13,400 bases of DNA from Pseudomonadota bacterium (GTDB lineage: Bacteria; Pseudomonadota; Alphaproteobacteria; Rhizobiales; Devosiaceae), in contig JAEYZJ010000276.1 in assembly GCA_023430705.1 (NCBI GenBank), positions 1 to 13,400 of the forward strand, given 5' to 3'. The notes below the pieces were generated by a model. It was given only the letters and a program-made list of their open reading frames with translations, searched no databases and was not told where the DNA came from. The translations under genes and the position numbers were made by a program. Shown in pieces: positions 1 through 7,438 of the stretch (position 1 is the stretch's first letter; the number at the start of each line of letters is the position of its first letter).

Positions 1-69
1 GGGTAAAGCGGCACCAACAGATATAGTTCGTCGGGAACGGAATGTGAACGGGGGTCAGGGCGGTGGCGG

Positions 70-3000
70 ATGGGGGAACTCCCTAGGTTACCGCGGACGC
101 TTGCGCACAGTCCGTCGCTGTCGACACTCGACCCAGGGGGCCCCGAAAGGGGCGGGGGCTGGGGCAACGCATTGAGCCGACTGCTTGTCGATGCATACTA
201 TAATGACCTGGCGCGTCTGAAGCAGGCTACCGGCAGTGTCACCGAGGCGGTGGTCAGCGATGCCTTCAAGGACCTGCTCAAGGGCTGGTCGCGGCAGAAG
301 AACCTCGTGTTCGCCCCGGAATACGAGCTGATCTCGCCGCAGAAGACGCGCATACGCCCGGACGGGACGATCCTTCATGCGCTGCGCGTTCCGCTCGGCC
401 ACTGGGAGGCGAAGGACGAGGCGGACAACCTCGACGCCGAGATCGACAAGAAGCTGCGTCGTGGCTACCCGCAGGACAACATCCTGTTCGAGGACTCGCG
501 CGAGGCGGTGCTGATCCAGAACCGGCGGCGGGTGATGCGCTGCCGGATGGAGAACGGCGACGAGCTTTCGCGGCTGCTCGGGCTGTTCTTTGACTACGAA
601 CCTCCCACGATCGGCGAGTTCCGGAAGGCTGTCGAGCAGTTCAAGCGCGACCTGCCGCAGGTACTCGAGGCGCTGCGCGCGATGATCGACCGGGCCTATG
701 CCGGAAATGCGGCCTTCGGCGTGGCCGCGGCCGAATTCCTCGCCCATGCCCGCAACACGATCAATCCGACGCTGGCCGAGGCGGACGTGCGGGAAATGCT
801 GATCCAGCATGTGCTGACCGAAGACATCTTCAGCCAGGTGTTCGACGATCCCGACTTCCACCGCCACAACAACATCGCGCGGGAACTCTACAAGCTCGAG
901 ACGCTGTTCGTGGGCGGACCCAGCAAGCGCGAGCTGATGGCGGCCCTGCGTCCCTACTATTCGACGATCAGGGCTAGCGCGGCGGGCATCGGGAGCCACA
1001 AGGAAAAGCAGAAGTTCCTGAAGGTCATCTACGAGAACTTCTACAAGGTCTACGACCAGAAAAAGGCTGACCGGCTGGGCGTGGTGTACACGCCGAGCGA
1101 GATCGTGAAGTTCATGATCGAGAGCACGGACTGGCTGTGCCGGCAGCACTTCGGCAAGGCCCTGATCGACGAGGGTGTCGAAATCCTCGACCCGGCGACC
1201 GGAACCGGGACGTTCATCTGCGAACTGCTCGAGCACTTTCGCGGGCAACCGGACAAGCTGCGGCGCAAGTATCGCGATGAGCTGCACGCCAACGAGGTGG
1301 CGATCCTGCCCTATTACGTCGCGAACCTGAACATCGAGGCGACCTATGCCGAGATCACGGGCGAATACGCGGAGTTCCAGAACCTGTGCTTCGTCGACAC
1401 GCTCGACAACATCGCGGGCCTGGGTATCCGGCGCGGGCACCAGCACGAGCTGTTTGCCGGGCTGGCGGACGAAAACCTTGAACGGGTGAAGCGGCAGAAC
1501 CGGCGCAAAATCTCAGTGGTGATCGGCAACCCGCCTTACAACGCTAACCAGCAGAACGAGAGCGACAACAACAAGAACCGCGAATATCCGCATGTCGACC
1601 GGCTGATCAGGAACAGCTACATCGAACACTCGACGGCGCAGAAGACCAAGCAGTACGACATGTACAAGCGGTTCTTCCGCTGGGCCAGCGACAGGCTGGG
1701 GGACGAAGGGATCATCGCCTTCGTGACCAACAGCGCTTTCATCGACGCGCGCCAGGACGACGGGTTTCGACGAGTCGTCGCAGAAGAGTTCAGCGACATC
1801 TGGATAGTGGACCTGAAGGGGAACGCCCGCACAAGCGGCGAGCGCAGGCGGCGTGAAGGCGGCAACGTCTTCGACGACCAGATCAGGGTGGGCGTTGCGG
1901 TCACGTTTCTCGTAAAGACACGTCGAAAGGCAGGTTGCACCATCCGCTACGAGGCCGTCGCGGACTTCGCCAAGGCTGACGACAAGAGAACCTTCCTGTC
2001 GCGCGCCTCGCTTGAAGAGCGGTCCTTCCAGGTTGTGCGGCCGGACAAGGCGCATAACTGGATCGGCCTCGCCGAGCAGGACTGGAGCGAGCTTCTTCCG
2101 GTGGCCAGCAGGGAGGCAAAGGCCGCGAGACCGGGCGCGCGGGAGAGGGCGATATTCAAGCTTTACTCGCTGGGGGTGGTCACGAACCGGGACGACTGGG
2201 TCTATGGCCACAGCTCATCTGACGTCCTGTCAAAGGTACGCGCCCTCACAGACGGCTACGAGACCGTTCGCCGTGGCGAAACACCGGGACCCTGGTCAAT
2301 CAAGTGGACACGCCTGCTCAAGAAGCTGGCCGCAAGCAATGTAGAGATCGGGCTGGAAGAGGGGAGGGTGATACGGGCCCAGTTTCGGCCGTACTTCAGC
2401 CGATGGCTTTATTACGACGGCCGCCTCAATGAAGTTCGCTACCAGACGCCGGCAATGTTCGGGGACCTCGGCAGTCTTCCCAACCGCGTCATTTGCCTGG
2501 GGCAGAGCGGGGCGTTCAGGGTGCTGGCCTCTGCCGGCCTCGTCGACCTCCACCATACCGGCGACACGCAGTGCCTGAGCAGATTCCGCTACACGGTTTC
2601 CGGCAAGCGCGTCGACAACATCACCACATGGGCGGAGAACAAGTTCCGCGCGAGGTACGGCAAAGGGGTCAGCAAGGACGACATCTTCGCCTATGTCTAT
2701 GCGGTGCTCAACGATCCGGTCTATCGCGAGACGTATGCCATCAACCTGAAGCGCGAGTTTCCGCGCATCCCGCTGTACCCGAACTTCCACAAATGGAGGG
2801 CGTGGGGCCAGCGCCTGCTCGACCTGCATGTCGGATACGACAGCGTCGAGCCCTGGCCGGTGTCGAGACAGGACGGGCTCGATCCGAGGGGCAGGGCTGC
2901 CGGGCTGCCGCCCAGGGCGATACTGCGCGGAAGCGCCGGCGAAGGGCTGATCCGCATCGACAGCGACACGGAGTTGCGCGACGTGCCGCCCGAGGCATGG

Positions 3001-3210
3001 AGCTATCGCCTGGGGAACCGGTCGGCGGTCGAGTGGGTGCTCGACCAGTACAAGGAGAAGACGCCGAGGGACCCCACGATCAGGGAGAGGTTCAACACCT
3101 ATCGCTTCGCCGACCACAAGGAGCACGTCATCGACCTCATCGCGCGGGTGGTGCGGGTTTCGGTGGAGACGGTGGGGATCGTGGAGGAGATGCGGGGCGG
3201 GGCGCGGTGA
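70..3210 (+). CDS. Fused restriction nuclease / N6-adenine DNA methyltransferase with type ISP-like C-terminal region (single-chain R-M enzyme)
   Basis: A single polypeptide that probably both methylates and cuts DNA. Numbering from the ATG at 70 (1046 aa): a PD-(D/E)xK-like nuclease signature is visible as P97-D98 followed by E113-A114-K115. The SAM-binding motif I DPATGTGTF is at 374-382 and the amino-methyltransferase catalytic motif NPPY at 487-490. The C-terminal half (roughly 650-1040) resembles the target-recognition/C-terminal region of type ISP enzymes. Classical type ISP enzymes such as LlaGI and LlaBIII are about 1600 aa and carry a helicase; I see no Walker A or DExx box here, so it behaves more like a compact type IIG-style enzyme. 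The start is uncertain: residues 1-34 are low-complexity Pro/Gly/Arg sequence, and a TTG at 172, just before the first credible helix, may be the true start (1012 aa). The reading frame is intact. Base composition is lower in GC than its neighbours, which fits horizontal transfer. No partner R, M or S gene is next to it. Confidence 0.82.
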   Translation: MGELPRLPRTLAHSPSLSTLDPGGPERGGGWGNALSRLLVDAYYNDLARLKQATGSVTEAVVSDAFKDLLKGWSRQKNLVFAPEYELISPQKTRIRPDGTILHALRVPLGHWEAKDEADNLDAEIDKKLRRGYPQDNILFEDSREAVLIQNRRRVMRCRMENGDELSRLLGLFFDYEPPTIGEFRKAVEQFKRDLPQVLEALRAMIDRAYAGNAAFGVAAAEFLAHARNTINPTLAEADVREMLIQHVLTEDIFSQVFDDPDFHRHNNIARELYKLETLFVGGPSKRELMAALRPYYSTIRASAAGIGSHKEKQKFLKVIYENFYKVYDQKKADRLGVVYTPSEIVKFMIESTDWLCRQHFGKALIDEGVEILDPATGTGTFICELLEHFRGQPDKLRRKYRDELHANEVAILPYYVANLNIEATYAEITGEYAEFQNLCFVDTLDNIAGLGIRRGHQHELFAGLADENLERVKRQNRRKISVVIGNPPYNANQQNESDNNKNREYPHVDRLIRNSYIEHSTAQKTKQYDMYKRFFRWASDRLGDEGIIAFVTNSAFIDARQDDGFRRVVAEEFSDIWIVDLKGNARTSGERRRREGGNVFDDQIRVGVAVTFLVKTRRKAGCTIRYEAVADFAKADDKRTFLSRASLEERSFQVVRPDKAHNWIGLAEQDWSELLPVASREAKAARPGARERAIFKLYSLGVVTNRDDWVYGHSSSDVLSKVRALTDGYETVRRGETPGPWSIKWTRLLKKLAASNVEIGLEEGRVIRAQFRPYFSRWLYYDGRLNEVRYQTPAMFGDLGSLPNRVICLGQSGAFRVLASAGLVDLHHTGDTQCLSRFRYTVSGKRVDNITTWAENKFRARYGKGVSKDDIFAYVYAVLNDPVYRETYAINLKREFPRIPLYPNFHKWRAWGQRLLDLHVGYDSVEPWPVSRQDGLDPRGRAAGLPPRAILRGSAGEGLIRIDSDTELRDVPPEAWSYRLGNRSAVEWVLDQYKEKTPRDPTIRERFNTYRFADHKEHVIDLIARVVRVSVETVGIVEEMRGGAR
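140..153 (+). other. Perfect GC hairpin with GAAA tetraloop upstream of alternative TTG start
   Basis: GCCCC-GAAA-GGGGC forms a perfect 5-bp stem capped by a GNRA tetraloop. It ends 18 bases before the TTG at 172. If translation begins at 172, this lies in the mRNA leader and could influence ribosome access to the G-rich stretch at 154-166. If translation begins at 70 it is just coding sequence. It is short enough to be chance in GC-rich DNA. Confidence 0.25.
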
Positions 3211-3320
3211 CCGGCTGAGGGGTTCGTTCGGCCCTGACCGACCAAAGGACGAGGCGGGGGCGGGTTTTTGGGCTTTCGTGGTGGCTTTCCAGGGGCAAGT
3301 ATAAGCCCGAGGGGAGCTAC

Positions 3321-4478
3321 ATGGATTCGCGGGTCTTCTGGCTGGCGCTTGCGGCCTTCGTGGGCGCCATCGAGGGCGGATTGATCGGCGGGCTGCTGCC
3401 GCTGATCAGCGCCGACATGGGCGTGAGCCTCGGCCAGGCGGGCCTGCTGGTGCTGTTCTATTCGCTCGCCTATGCGTTCGGGCCGCCGCTGGTGGCGCTG
3501 CTGCTGGGCGGGGTGGGGCGGCGGCGCATCCTCGCCGGGTCGGAGTTCGCCTTCGCGATCTGCACGCTGCTGATCGTCCTGATGCAGTATTTCGACGGGC
3601 TGGTGCTGGTGCGGACCGCGCTGGCGGTGGCGGCGGGAACCTATACCGGCACGGCGATGGCGACGGCGGCGATGATCGCGCCGCCGGGCGAGCGCGGACG
3701 CTACATGCAGGTGATCAGCATGGGGCAGGCGATCGCGGCGCTGGCCGGGGTGCCGCTCGGCGCGCTGGTGGCGGCGCAGTTCGGCTGGCGCGTGGTCTAT
3801 GTGGCGCTGTGCGTGATGGCGGCGCTGGCGGCGCTGTCGCTCTACATGCGGCTGCCGCGCGGCATGCCGGGCGACACGCTGAGCATCGGCGAGCGGCTGC
3901 GGGTGCTGCACAACCCCGGCATCGGCCGGGCGCTGCTGTCGACGCTGCTGTTCATGATCGGCTCGTCGCCGATGATCGTCTATATCGCGGCGCTGCTGGA
4001 GGCGGCGAACGTCGCCTACGAGGCGCTGCCGCTGGTGCTGCTGGCGGCGGGCGTGGGGGCGATCGCGTGCAGCGCCATTGCCGGGAAGATGGCGGACCGG
4101 CTGGGCAGCGCGCGTACCGCGATGATCGCGGGCGTCGCGGTGGTAGTGGTGATGGTCGCGTTCGTGGCGCTGCCGCACCTGCCGCGGGACCTCGCGCTGC
4201 CGGCGCTGATGCTGACCGTGGCGGCGCAGGGCTTCGTGGTCAGGACCTATTCGATCGCGGTGGCGAGCCACATGGCGCAGATCGCGCCGGGCGTGGTGCC
4301 GGTGGCCATCTCGCTCAACATGTCGGCCTTCATGATCGGCATGGCGGTGGCCGCGGCGCTGGGCGGCGTCGTGGTGGACCAGTTCGGCGCGATGGCGCTG
4401 CCGGTGCTCGGCGCGCCGCTGGTGGTGGTGTCGCTGCTGGTGTGGCGCACGGTGCCCGAAGGGCGCGAGATCCGGTAG
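3321..4478 (+). CDS. MFS transporter, drug:H+ antiporter-1 / AraJ-like permease
   Basis: A 385-aa inner-membrane permease of the major facilitator superfamily, expected to export a small molecule by proton antiport; the substrate cannot be told. About twelve hydrophobic helices are visible in two sets of six, separated by a polar loop at about 173-203 (LPRGMPGDTLSIGERL onward). MFS motif-A-like loops occur between helices 2 and 3 (a GGVGRRRIL stretch) and between helices 8 and 9 (GKMADRLGSAR). The length is normal for compact DHA1 members. The start is the ATG at 3321, preceded by a purine-rich ribosome binding site (GAGGGGAG, 3309-3316) at suitable spacing. The 110-base gap from the R-M gene holds no convincing terminator or promoter. 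GC is very high, as in the rest of the chromosome and unlike the preceding gene. The MFS assignment is firm, the subfamily is not. Confidence 0.88.
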   Translation: MDSRVFWLALAAFVGAIEGGLIGGLLPLISADMGVSLGQAGLLVLFYSLAYAFGPPLVALLLGGVGRRRILAGSEFAFAICTLLIVLMQYFDGLVLVRTALAVAAGTYTGTAMATAAMIAPPGERGRYMQVISMGQAIAALAGVPLGALVAAQFGWRVVYVALCVMAALAALSLYMRLPRGMPGDTLSIGERLRVLHNPGIGRALLSTLLFMIGSSPMIVYIAALLEAANVAYEALPLVLLAAGVGAIACSAIAGKMADRLGSARTAMIAGVAVVVVMVAFVALPHLPRDLALPALMLTVAAQGFVVRTYSIAVASHMAQIAPGVVPVAISLNMSAFMIGMAVAAALGGVVVDQFGAMALPVLGAPLVVVSLLVWRTVPEGREIR

Positions 4479-4542
4479 GCGCGAGGGTTGGCAGCCGGCC
4501 GGGAGGGGGCTAGCCTTCGATCGAGACAACGGAGGGTTTTCG

Positions 4543-5490
4543 ATGCGGAGCCTGGCGCTTGTCGTCTCGGTGCTGCTCGGGCCGGTTGCCGCCGAGGCGG
4601 CGCAATGCGAGGCGAACACCTGGCGCATGGCGGCGCCGCTGCCGGCGGAGCGGACCGAGGTGACGGCGGCGACGGACGGCAGCCGCATCTTTGTTGCGGG
4701 CGGCATGGCGCCGGACCCGGCGACGGACCTCGTCTCGGTCTATGCCTACAACCCGCAGGCGGACAGCTGGAGCACGCTGGCGGCGCTCGACCGGGACGTG
4801 AACCACACCGGGCTCGTCGTGCTCGCGGGCAAGGTCTACGTGGTGGGCGGCTACGAAGCGCCGGACAACCGGCCGACGGCGCGGGTCAGGGCCATCGACA
4901 TCGCCAGCGGAGAGGTGAGGGACGTCGCGCCGCTGCCGACGCCGCGCGGGGCGCTGGCGGCCGTGGTGCTGGACGGCAGGATCCATGCAATCGGCGGGAC
5001 GACGGAGCGGAGCGTGGGCACGCACGAGGTCTATGATCCGGCCAGCGACAGCTGGAGCGAGGCGGCGCCGATGCAGGTGCCGCGCAACCACATCGCGGCG
5101 GCGGTGTGGGGCGGCAGGATCCATGTGTTCGGCGGCCGGGACGAGCAGACGTTCCTCCTCGATGCGGGCGAGGCATACGACCCGGCGACGGACAGCTGGT
5201 CGCCGATCGCGCCGCTGCCGACGGGGCGGAGCGGGATCGGCGCGGCGCTCGCGCACGGCCGCATCATCGTGCTGGGCGGCGAGGTGGGCGGGGCGGCGGG
5301 CTACCCGTTCCCGCAGGCGGAGGCCTACGATCCGGCGGCGGACGCCTGGTCGCAACTGGCGCCGATGCCGACGGCACGGCACGGGCTGGGCGTCGCGGCC
5401 ATCGGCGACGAGGTGTTCAGCATCGCCGGGGGGCCGCAGCCGGGGCTGACGGTGAGCCGCGTCAACGAGGTGCTGTGCGCGCGGCGCTGA
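4543..5490 (+). CDS. Secreted kelch-repeat beta-propeller protein (six blades)
   Basis: A 315-aa exported protein. Residues 1-19 or 1-20 are a signal peptide (basic start, hydrophobic core, AEA cleavage region). The mature part is six kelch units, each ending in a G-rich strand: FVAGG, YVVGG, HAIGG, HVFGG, IVLGG and SIAGG, with recurring Y(D/N)P...DxWS and APLPTxR signatures between them. Six such units make a complete propeller. The mature protein has only two cysteines, C22 at its very start and C312 three residues from its end, so a disulfide closing the ring in the periplasm is plausible (inference). C22 is not a lipoprotein site because Gln precedes it. The start is supported by GGAGGG at 4531-4536. 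Kelch propellers are binding scaffolds and occasionally enzymes; no catalytic residues can be assigned. It lies 64 bases after the MFS gene on the same strand, so co-transcription is possible. Confidence 0.88.
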   Translation: MRSLALVVSVLLGPVAAEAAQCEANTWRMAAPLPAERTEVTAATDGSRIFVAGGMAPDPATDLVSVYAYNPQADSWSTLAALDRDVNHTGLVVLAGKVYVVGGYEAPDNRPTARVRAIDIASGEVRDVAPLPTPRGALAAVVLDGRIHAIGGTTERSVGTHEVYDPASDSWSEAAPMQVPRNHIAAAVWGGRIHVFGGRDEQTFLLDAGEAYDPATDSWSPIAPLPTGRSGIGAALAHGRIIVLGGEVGGAAGYPFPQAEAYDPAADAWSQLAPMPTARHGLGVAAIGDEVFSIAGGPQPGLTVSRVNEVLCARR

Positions 5491-5582
5491 CGGCATGTCA
5501 TTGTCAAATGCGGCCGGGAGCGGCGGCCGGCAGGTTGCGGCCACCGACGCCGGACGAGGTGTTTCGGGTCCTGACGCCGGCG

Positions 5583-5617
5583 GGGCGGTTGCAGCGGGGA
5601 GCTGCGCCGCCCTTTTT
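5583..5617 (+). terminator. Intrinsic terminator after the kelch gene
   Basis: GGGCGG (5583-5588) pairs with CCGCCC (5607-5612), and GCAGC (5591-5595) with GCTGC (5601-5605), around the loop GGGGA. Five T residues follow at 5613-5617. It lies 92 bases past the kelch stop codon and just before the convergent uppS stop, so it separates the two transcription units. The reverse strand has no T tract, so it acts in the plus direction. Confidence 0.75.
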
Positions 5618-5626
5618 GCTGCCGGC

Positions 5627-6295
5627 TCAGGCGGGGACGGCGCCGAAGCTGCGGGTGCGGGCGGCGTAGTCGGCGAGCGCGAGGTCGAACTCGGCGGGGC
5701 CGAAATCGGGCCACTGCACCGGGGTGAAGTAGAGCTCGGCCTGGGCGCATTCCCAGAGCAGGAAATCGGAGAGCCGGCGGTCGCCGCCGGTGCGGATGAG
5801 GAAATCGACGTCGGCGGTGCCGAGCCGCTCGGCCAGCGCCTCGGCGGTGGGCGCGGCGGCGGCGGCGGCGAGGATGGCGTCGCGGGCCGAGTAGTCGATG
5901 GCGATGCGCAGATGCAGCAGCGTGCCGCCGGCGGTGGCCTTCTCGGCGGCGGCGATGGCGCGGGCGAGGCCGAGCGGGACGCGGTCGCGGCGGCCGAGCA
6001 CGCTGATGCGGACGCCGTTGCGGCGCAGTTCGGGCGCCTCGACGAGAAGGAAGTGCCGCAGCAGCGACATGAGGCCGGCGACCTCGGGGCCGGGGCGCTG
6101 CCAGTTGTAGCTGGAGAAGGCGTAGAGGGTCAGAGCGCCGACGCCGCGGTCGATGGCGGCCCGGACGACGGCGCGGACGGACTCGGCGCCGGCCTCGTGG
6201 CCGAAGGCGCGCGGCATGCCCCGGGCTTCGGCCCAGCGACCGTTGCCATCCATGATGATGGCGACGTGGAGTTTGCGGTCACGACTGCTTTGCAT
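5627..6295 (-). CDS. uppS: Divergent cis-prenyltransferase (undecaprenyl diphosphate synthase family)
   Basis: A 222-aa cytosolic enzyme expected to condense isopentenyl diphosphate with an allylic diphosphate, giving a Z-polyprenyl diphosphate such as the C55 lipid carrier. The signature MDGNGRWA is at residues 15-22 with catalytic Asp16, followed by a GHEAG segment and the C-terminal WPDF. Several usually invariant positions are changed: SENW is SYNW, the usual NYGGR is DYSAR, and the RTSGE..R.SNFLLWQ block reads RTGGDRRLSDFLLWE. The key arginines remain, so it is probably active, but it looks like a second, specialised paralogue. It is not in the usual frr-cdsA-dxr neighbourhood. The ATG at 6295 was chosen because AAGAGGT stands seven bases upstream; the frame opens further upstream only through a TTG at 6340. 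It lies 63 bases after the winged-helix gene on the same strand, so it may share that operon. Confidence 0.9.
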   Translation of the reverse strand: MQSSRDRKLHVAIIMDGNGRWAEARGMPRAFGHEAGAESVRAVVRAAIDRGVGALTLYAFSSYNWQRPGPEVAGLMSLLRHFLLVEAPELRRNGVRISVLGRRDRVPLGLARAIAAAEKATAGGTLLHLRIAIDYSARDAILAAAAAAPTAEALAERLGTADVDFLIRTGGDRRLSDFLLWECAQAELYFTPVQWPDFGPAEFDLALADYAARTRSFGAVPA

Positions 6296-6302
6296 TGTAA
6301 AC
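6288..6302. promoter_or_regulatory. Possible second operator-like motif over the uppS start
   Basis: Read on the minus strand this is GTTTACAATGCAAAG. It matches the palindrome at 7377-7391 (GTTTGTGATGCAAAC) at 11 of 15 positions, sharing GTTT-N3-ATGCAAA. It covers the uppS start codon and the bases between it and the ribosome binding site. Because it contains ATG CAA A it may simply be coding sequence; the link to the regulator encoded upstream is inference. Confidence 0.25.
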
Positions 6303-6358
6303 CTCTTGGGTACGGAAGCGGGCAAGGCGTGTGAAATCAACGGGTTGGCGAGGGAGCG

Positions 6359-6760
6359 CTAGATGCCCTTCCACCAGCCGTCGGCGGGCTCGATCCGGGG
6401 GCCGGCGGGTGCGGGGGCGGCGGCGCCGGAGGCGGCGGTGCGGGCGGAGGCGTCGCGGATCACCTGCTCGAGGACGGTGAGGTAATCGAGGAAGCGGCGG
6501 TGGCCCTCGGCGGTGAGGCGGATGTCGGTGCGCGGGCGGCGGGCCTCGAAGCCCTTGCGGATGGAGACGAGGCCGGCCTGCTCGAGGACCGACAGGTGGC
6601 GGCTCATGTTGCCCTGGGTGAGGCCGCAGAGGCGCAGCAGGTCGTTGAAGGACAGCCCGTCGGGGTGGCCGGCGAGCGAGGTGAGGATGCCGAGCCGGGC
6701 CTTTTCGTGGATGACGCGATCGAGGCCGTCATAGGCGAAGGGGGCGGGATCAGCGGACAT
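6359..6760 (-). CDS. Winged-helix transcriptional regulator (ArsR/MarR-like, HTH_34 type)
   Basis: A 133-aa cytoplasmic DNA-binding protein. Residues 12-90 form a winged helix: LSFNDLLRLCGL is the positioning helix, TQGNMSRHLSVLEQAGL (48-64) the recognition helix, and IRKGFEARRPRTDIRLTAEG (67-86) the wing. An Ala/Pro-rich tail follows (about 105-122), ending in a Trp-Trp motif (DGWWKGI). No metal-binding cysteine set or ligand domain is visible. Its start overlaps the end of the membrane protein gene by 11 bases, so the two are translated together. Small winged-helix proteins paired this way commonly repress their own operon; the palindrome at 7377-7391 is the natural candidate operator. Whether uppS downstream is also a target is inference. 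Confidence 0.85.
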   Translation of the reverse strand: MSADPAPFAYDGLDRVIHEKARLGILTSLAGHPDGLSFNDLLRLCGLTQGNMSRHLSVLEQAGLVSIRKGFEARRPRTDIRLTAEGHRRFLDYLTVLEQVIRDASARTAASGAAAPAPAGPRIEPADGWWKGI

Positions 6761-7361
6761 CGGCGGCCTCGGTGGAGCGGTGGACGATCAGGGCGACGAG
6801 CAGCTGGCCCGCCGCGAAGGGCAGGCCCATGTACCACGGTGACAGGGCATGGTCGCGGGCGGCAAGCAGCAGCACGGCGAAGCCGGCGACGAGATACCAT
6901 GCCCCGGCGAGCGCGAGGGCCGGCGGCAGCGAGCGGAGCGCGGCGAAGATCCCGAGGCTGACGAGCAGCAGCCAGATGCCGGGCAGCAGCCAGAGCAGAT
7001 CGGCGGCGAACATGGCGAAGAAGGCGAGCAGCCCGGCGCCGACCACGCCGGCGGGGACGAAGTTCAGCACGGCCTCGCGGATCATCTGGTCGGCGAGGCC
7101 GTGGTGATGGCGATCGGCGCGGCGCAGCATCTCGGCCCCGATCAGCGCGGAGGCGGCGATGGCGGCGCCGATCCAGGCGGTGAAATAGGCCACGGGCGCG
7201 GGATCGGGGCCATGGATCAGCGACTGCAGCAGGGCGACGGCGAAGGCGAGGATGCCGGTGAGCGCGAGGGCCGCCGGGCCGAGGCCGCGGAAGGTGCTGG
7301 AGCGGGCGAGCCGGCTCTTGATCTCGACGATGTCGGCGAGGGCCTTTTCGAGCTCGGTCAT
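6750..7361 (-). CDS. Six-helix inner-membrane protein of unknown function, paired with winged-helix regulator
   Basis: A 203-aa integral membrane protein whose function I do not recognise. An N-terminal amphipathic stretch of about 24 residues (MTELEKALADIVEIKSRLAR) is followed by six hydrophobic segments at about 27-48, 58-80, 95-117, 120-142, 147-168 and 175-193. A basic cytoplasmic loop (LRRADRHHHG) lies between helices 2 and 3. There is no recognisable catalytic motif. The ATG at 7361 opens the frame; the ribosome binding site is weak (GAG about six bases upstream). It is the first gene of a minus-strand unit and overlaps the regulator gene by 11 bases. Membrane proteins in such pairs may sense or respond to a signal that the regulator controls, but nothing in this sequence says which. 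Confidence 0.75.
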   Translation of the reverse strand: MTELEKALADIVEIKSRLARSSTFRGLGPAALALTGILAFAVALLQSLIHGPDPAPVAYFTAWIGAAIAASALIGAEMLRRADRHHHGLADQMIREAVLNFVPAGVVGAGLLAFFAMFAADLLWLLPGIWLLLVSLGIFAALRSLPPALALAGAWYLVAGFAVLLLAARDHALSPWYMGLPFAAGQLLVALIVHRSTEAADVR

Positions 7362-7376
7362 CGCGACTCAGCGCTT

Positions 7377-7391
7377 GTTTGTGATGCAAAC
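7377..7391. promoter_or_regulatory. Operator-like palindrome upstream of membrane protein/regulator operon
   Basis: GTTTG-TGATG-CAAAC is a perfect 5+5 inverted repeat with a 5-base spacer. It is AT-rich compared with its surroundings and ends 15 bases before the ATG at 7361. The position and dimeric symmetry suit a winged-helix regulator binding at or near the transcription start and blocking it. Assignment to the regulator at 6359-6760 is inferred from proximity only. Confidence 0.4.
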
Positions 7392-7438
7392 CAGACTGGC
7401 GCGCAGATTTGGGCGGAGTTGGGGCGGCGCCGGCGGGG

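Noticed and set aside
1..69. Possible gene end, tRNA or attachment site at the left edge
   Set aside because: Too short to judge; no tRNA arms, repeat partner or coding pattern could be recognised.
199..204. Perfect TATAAT
   Set aside because: It lies inside the R-M coding region (Tyr-Tyr-Asn codons), downstream of both candidate starts, with no matching -35.
3300..3305. TATAAG upstream of the MFS gene as a -10 box
   Set aside because: A start from it would fall inside the ribosome binding site, leaving almost no leader, and no -35 is present.
4600..4611. Lipoprotein cleavage site at the kelch protein's Cys22
   Set aside because: The residues before the cysteine are Ala-Ala-Gln; Gln at -1 does not fit a lipobox, and a normal signal peptidase I site is present.
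3099..4706. Long minus-strand open frame (about 535 codons) opposite the MFS gene
   Set aside because: Its translation is an Arg/His/Gln-rich string typical of the antisense of GC-rich coding DNA, while the plus strand encodes a clear 12-helix transporter.
5495..6334. Plus-strand Gly/Ala-rich frame opposite uppS
   Set aside because: It is the antisense of a well-supported cis-prenyltransferase and has no domain-like pattern.
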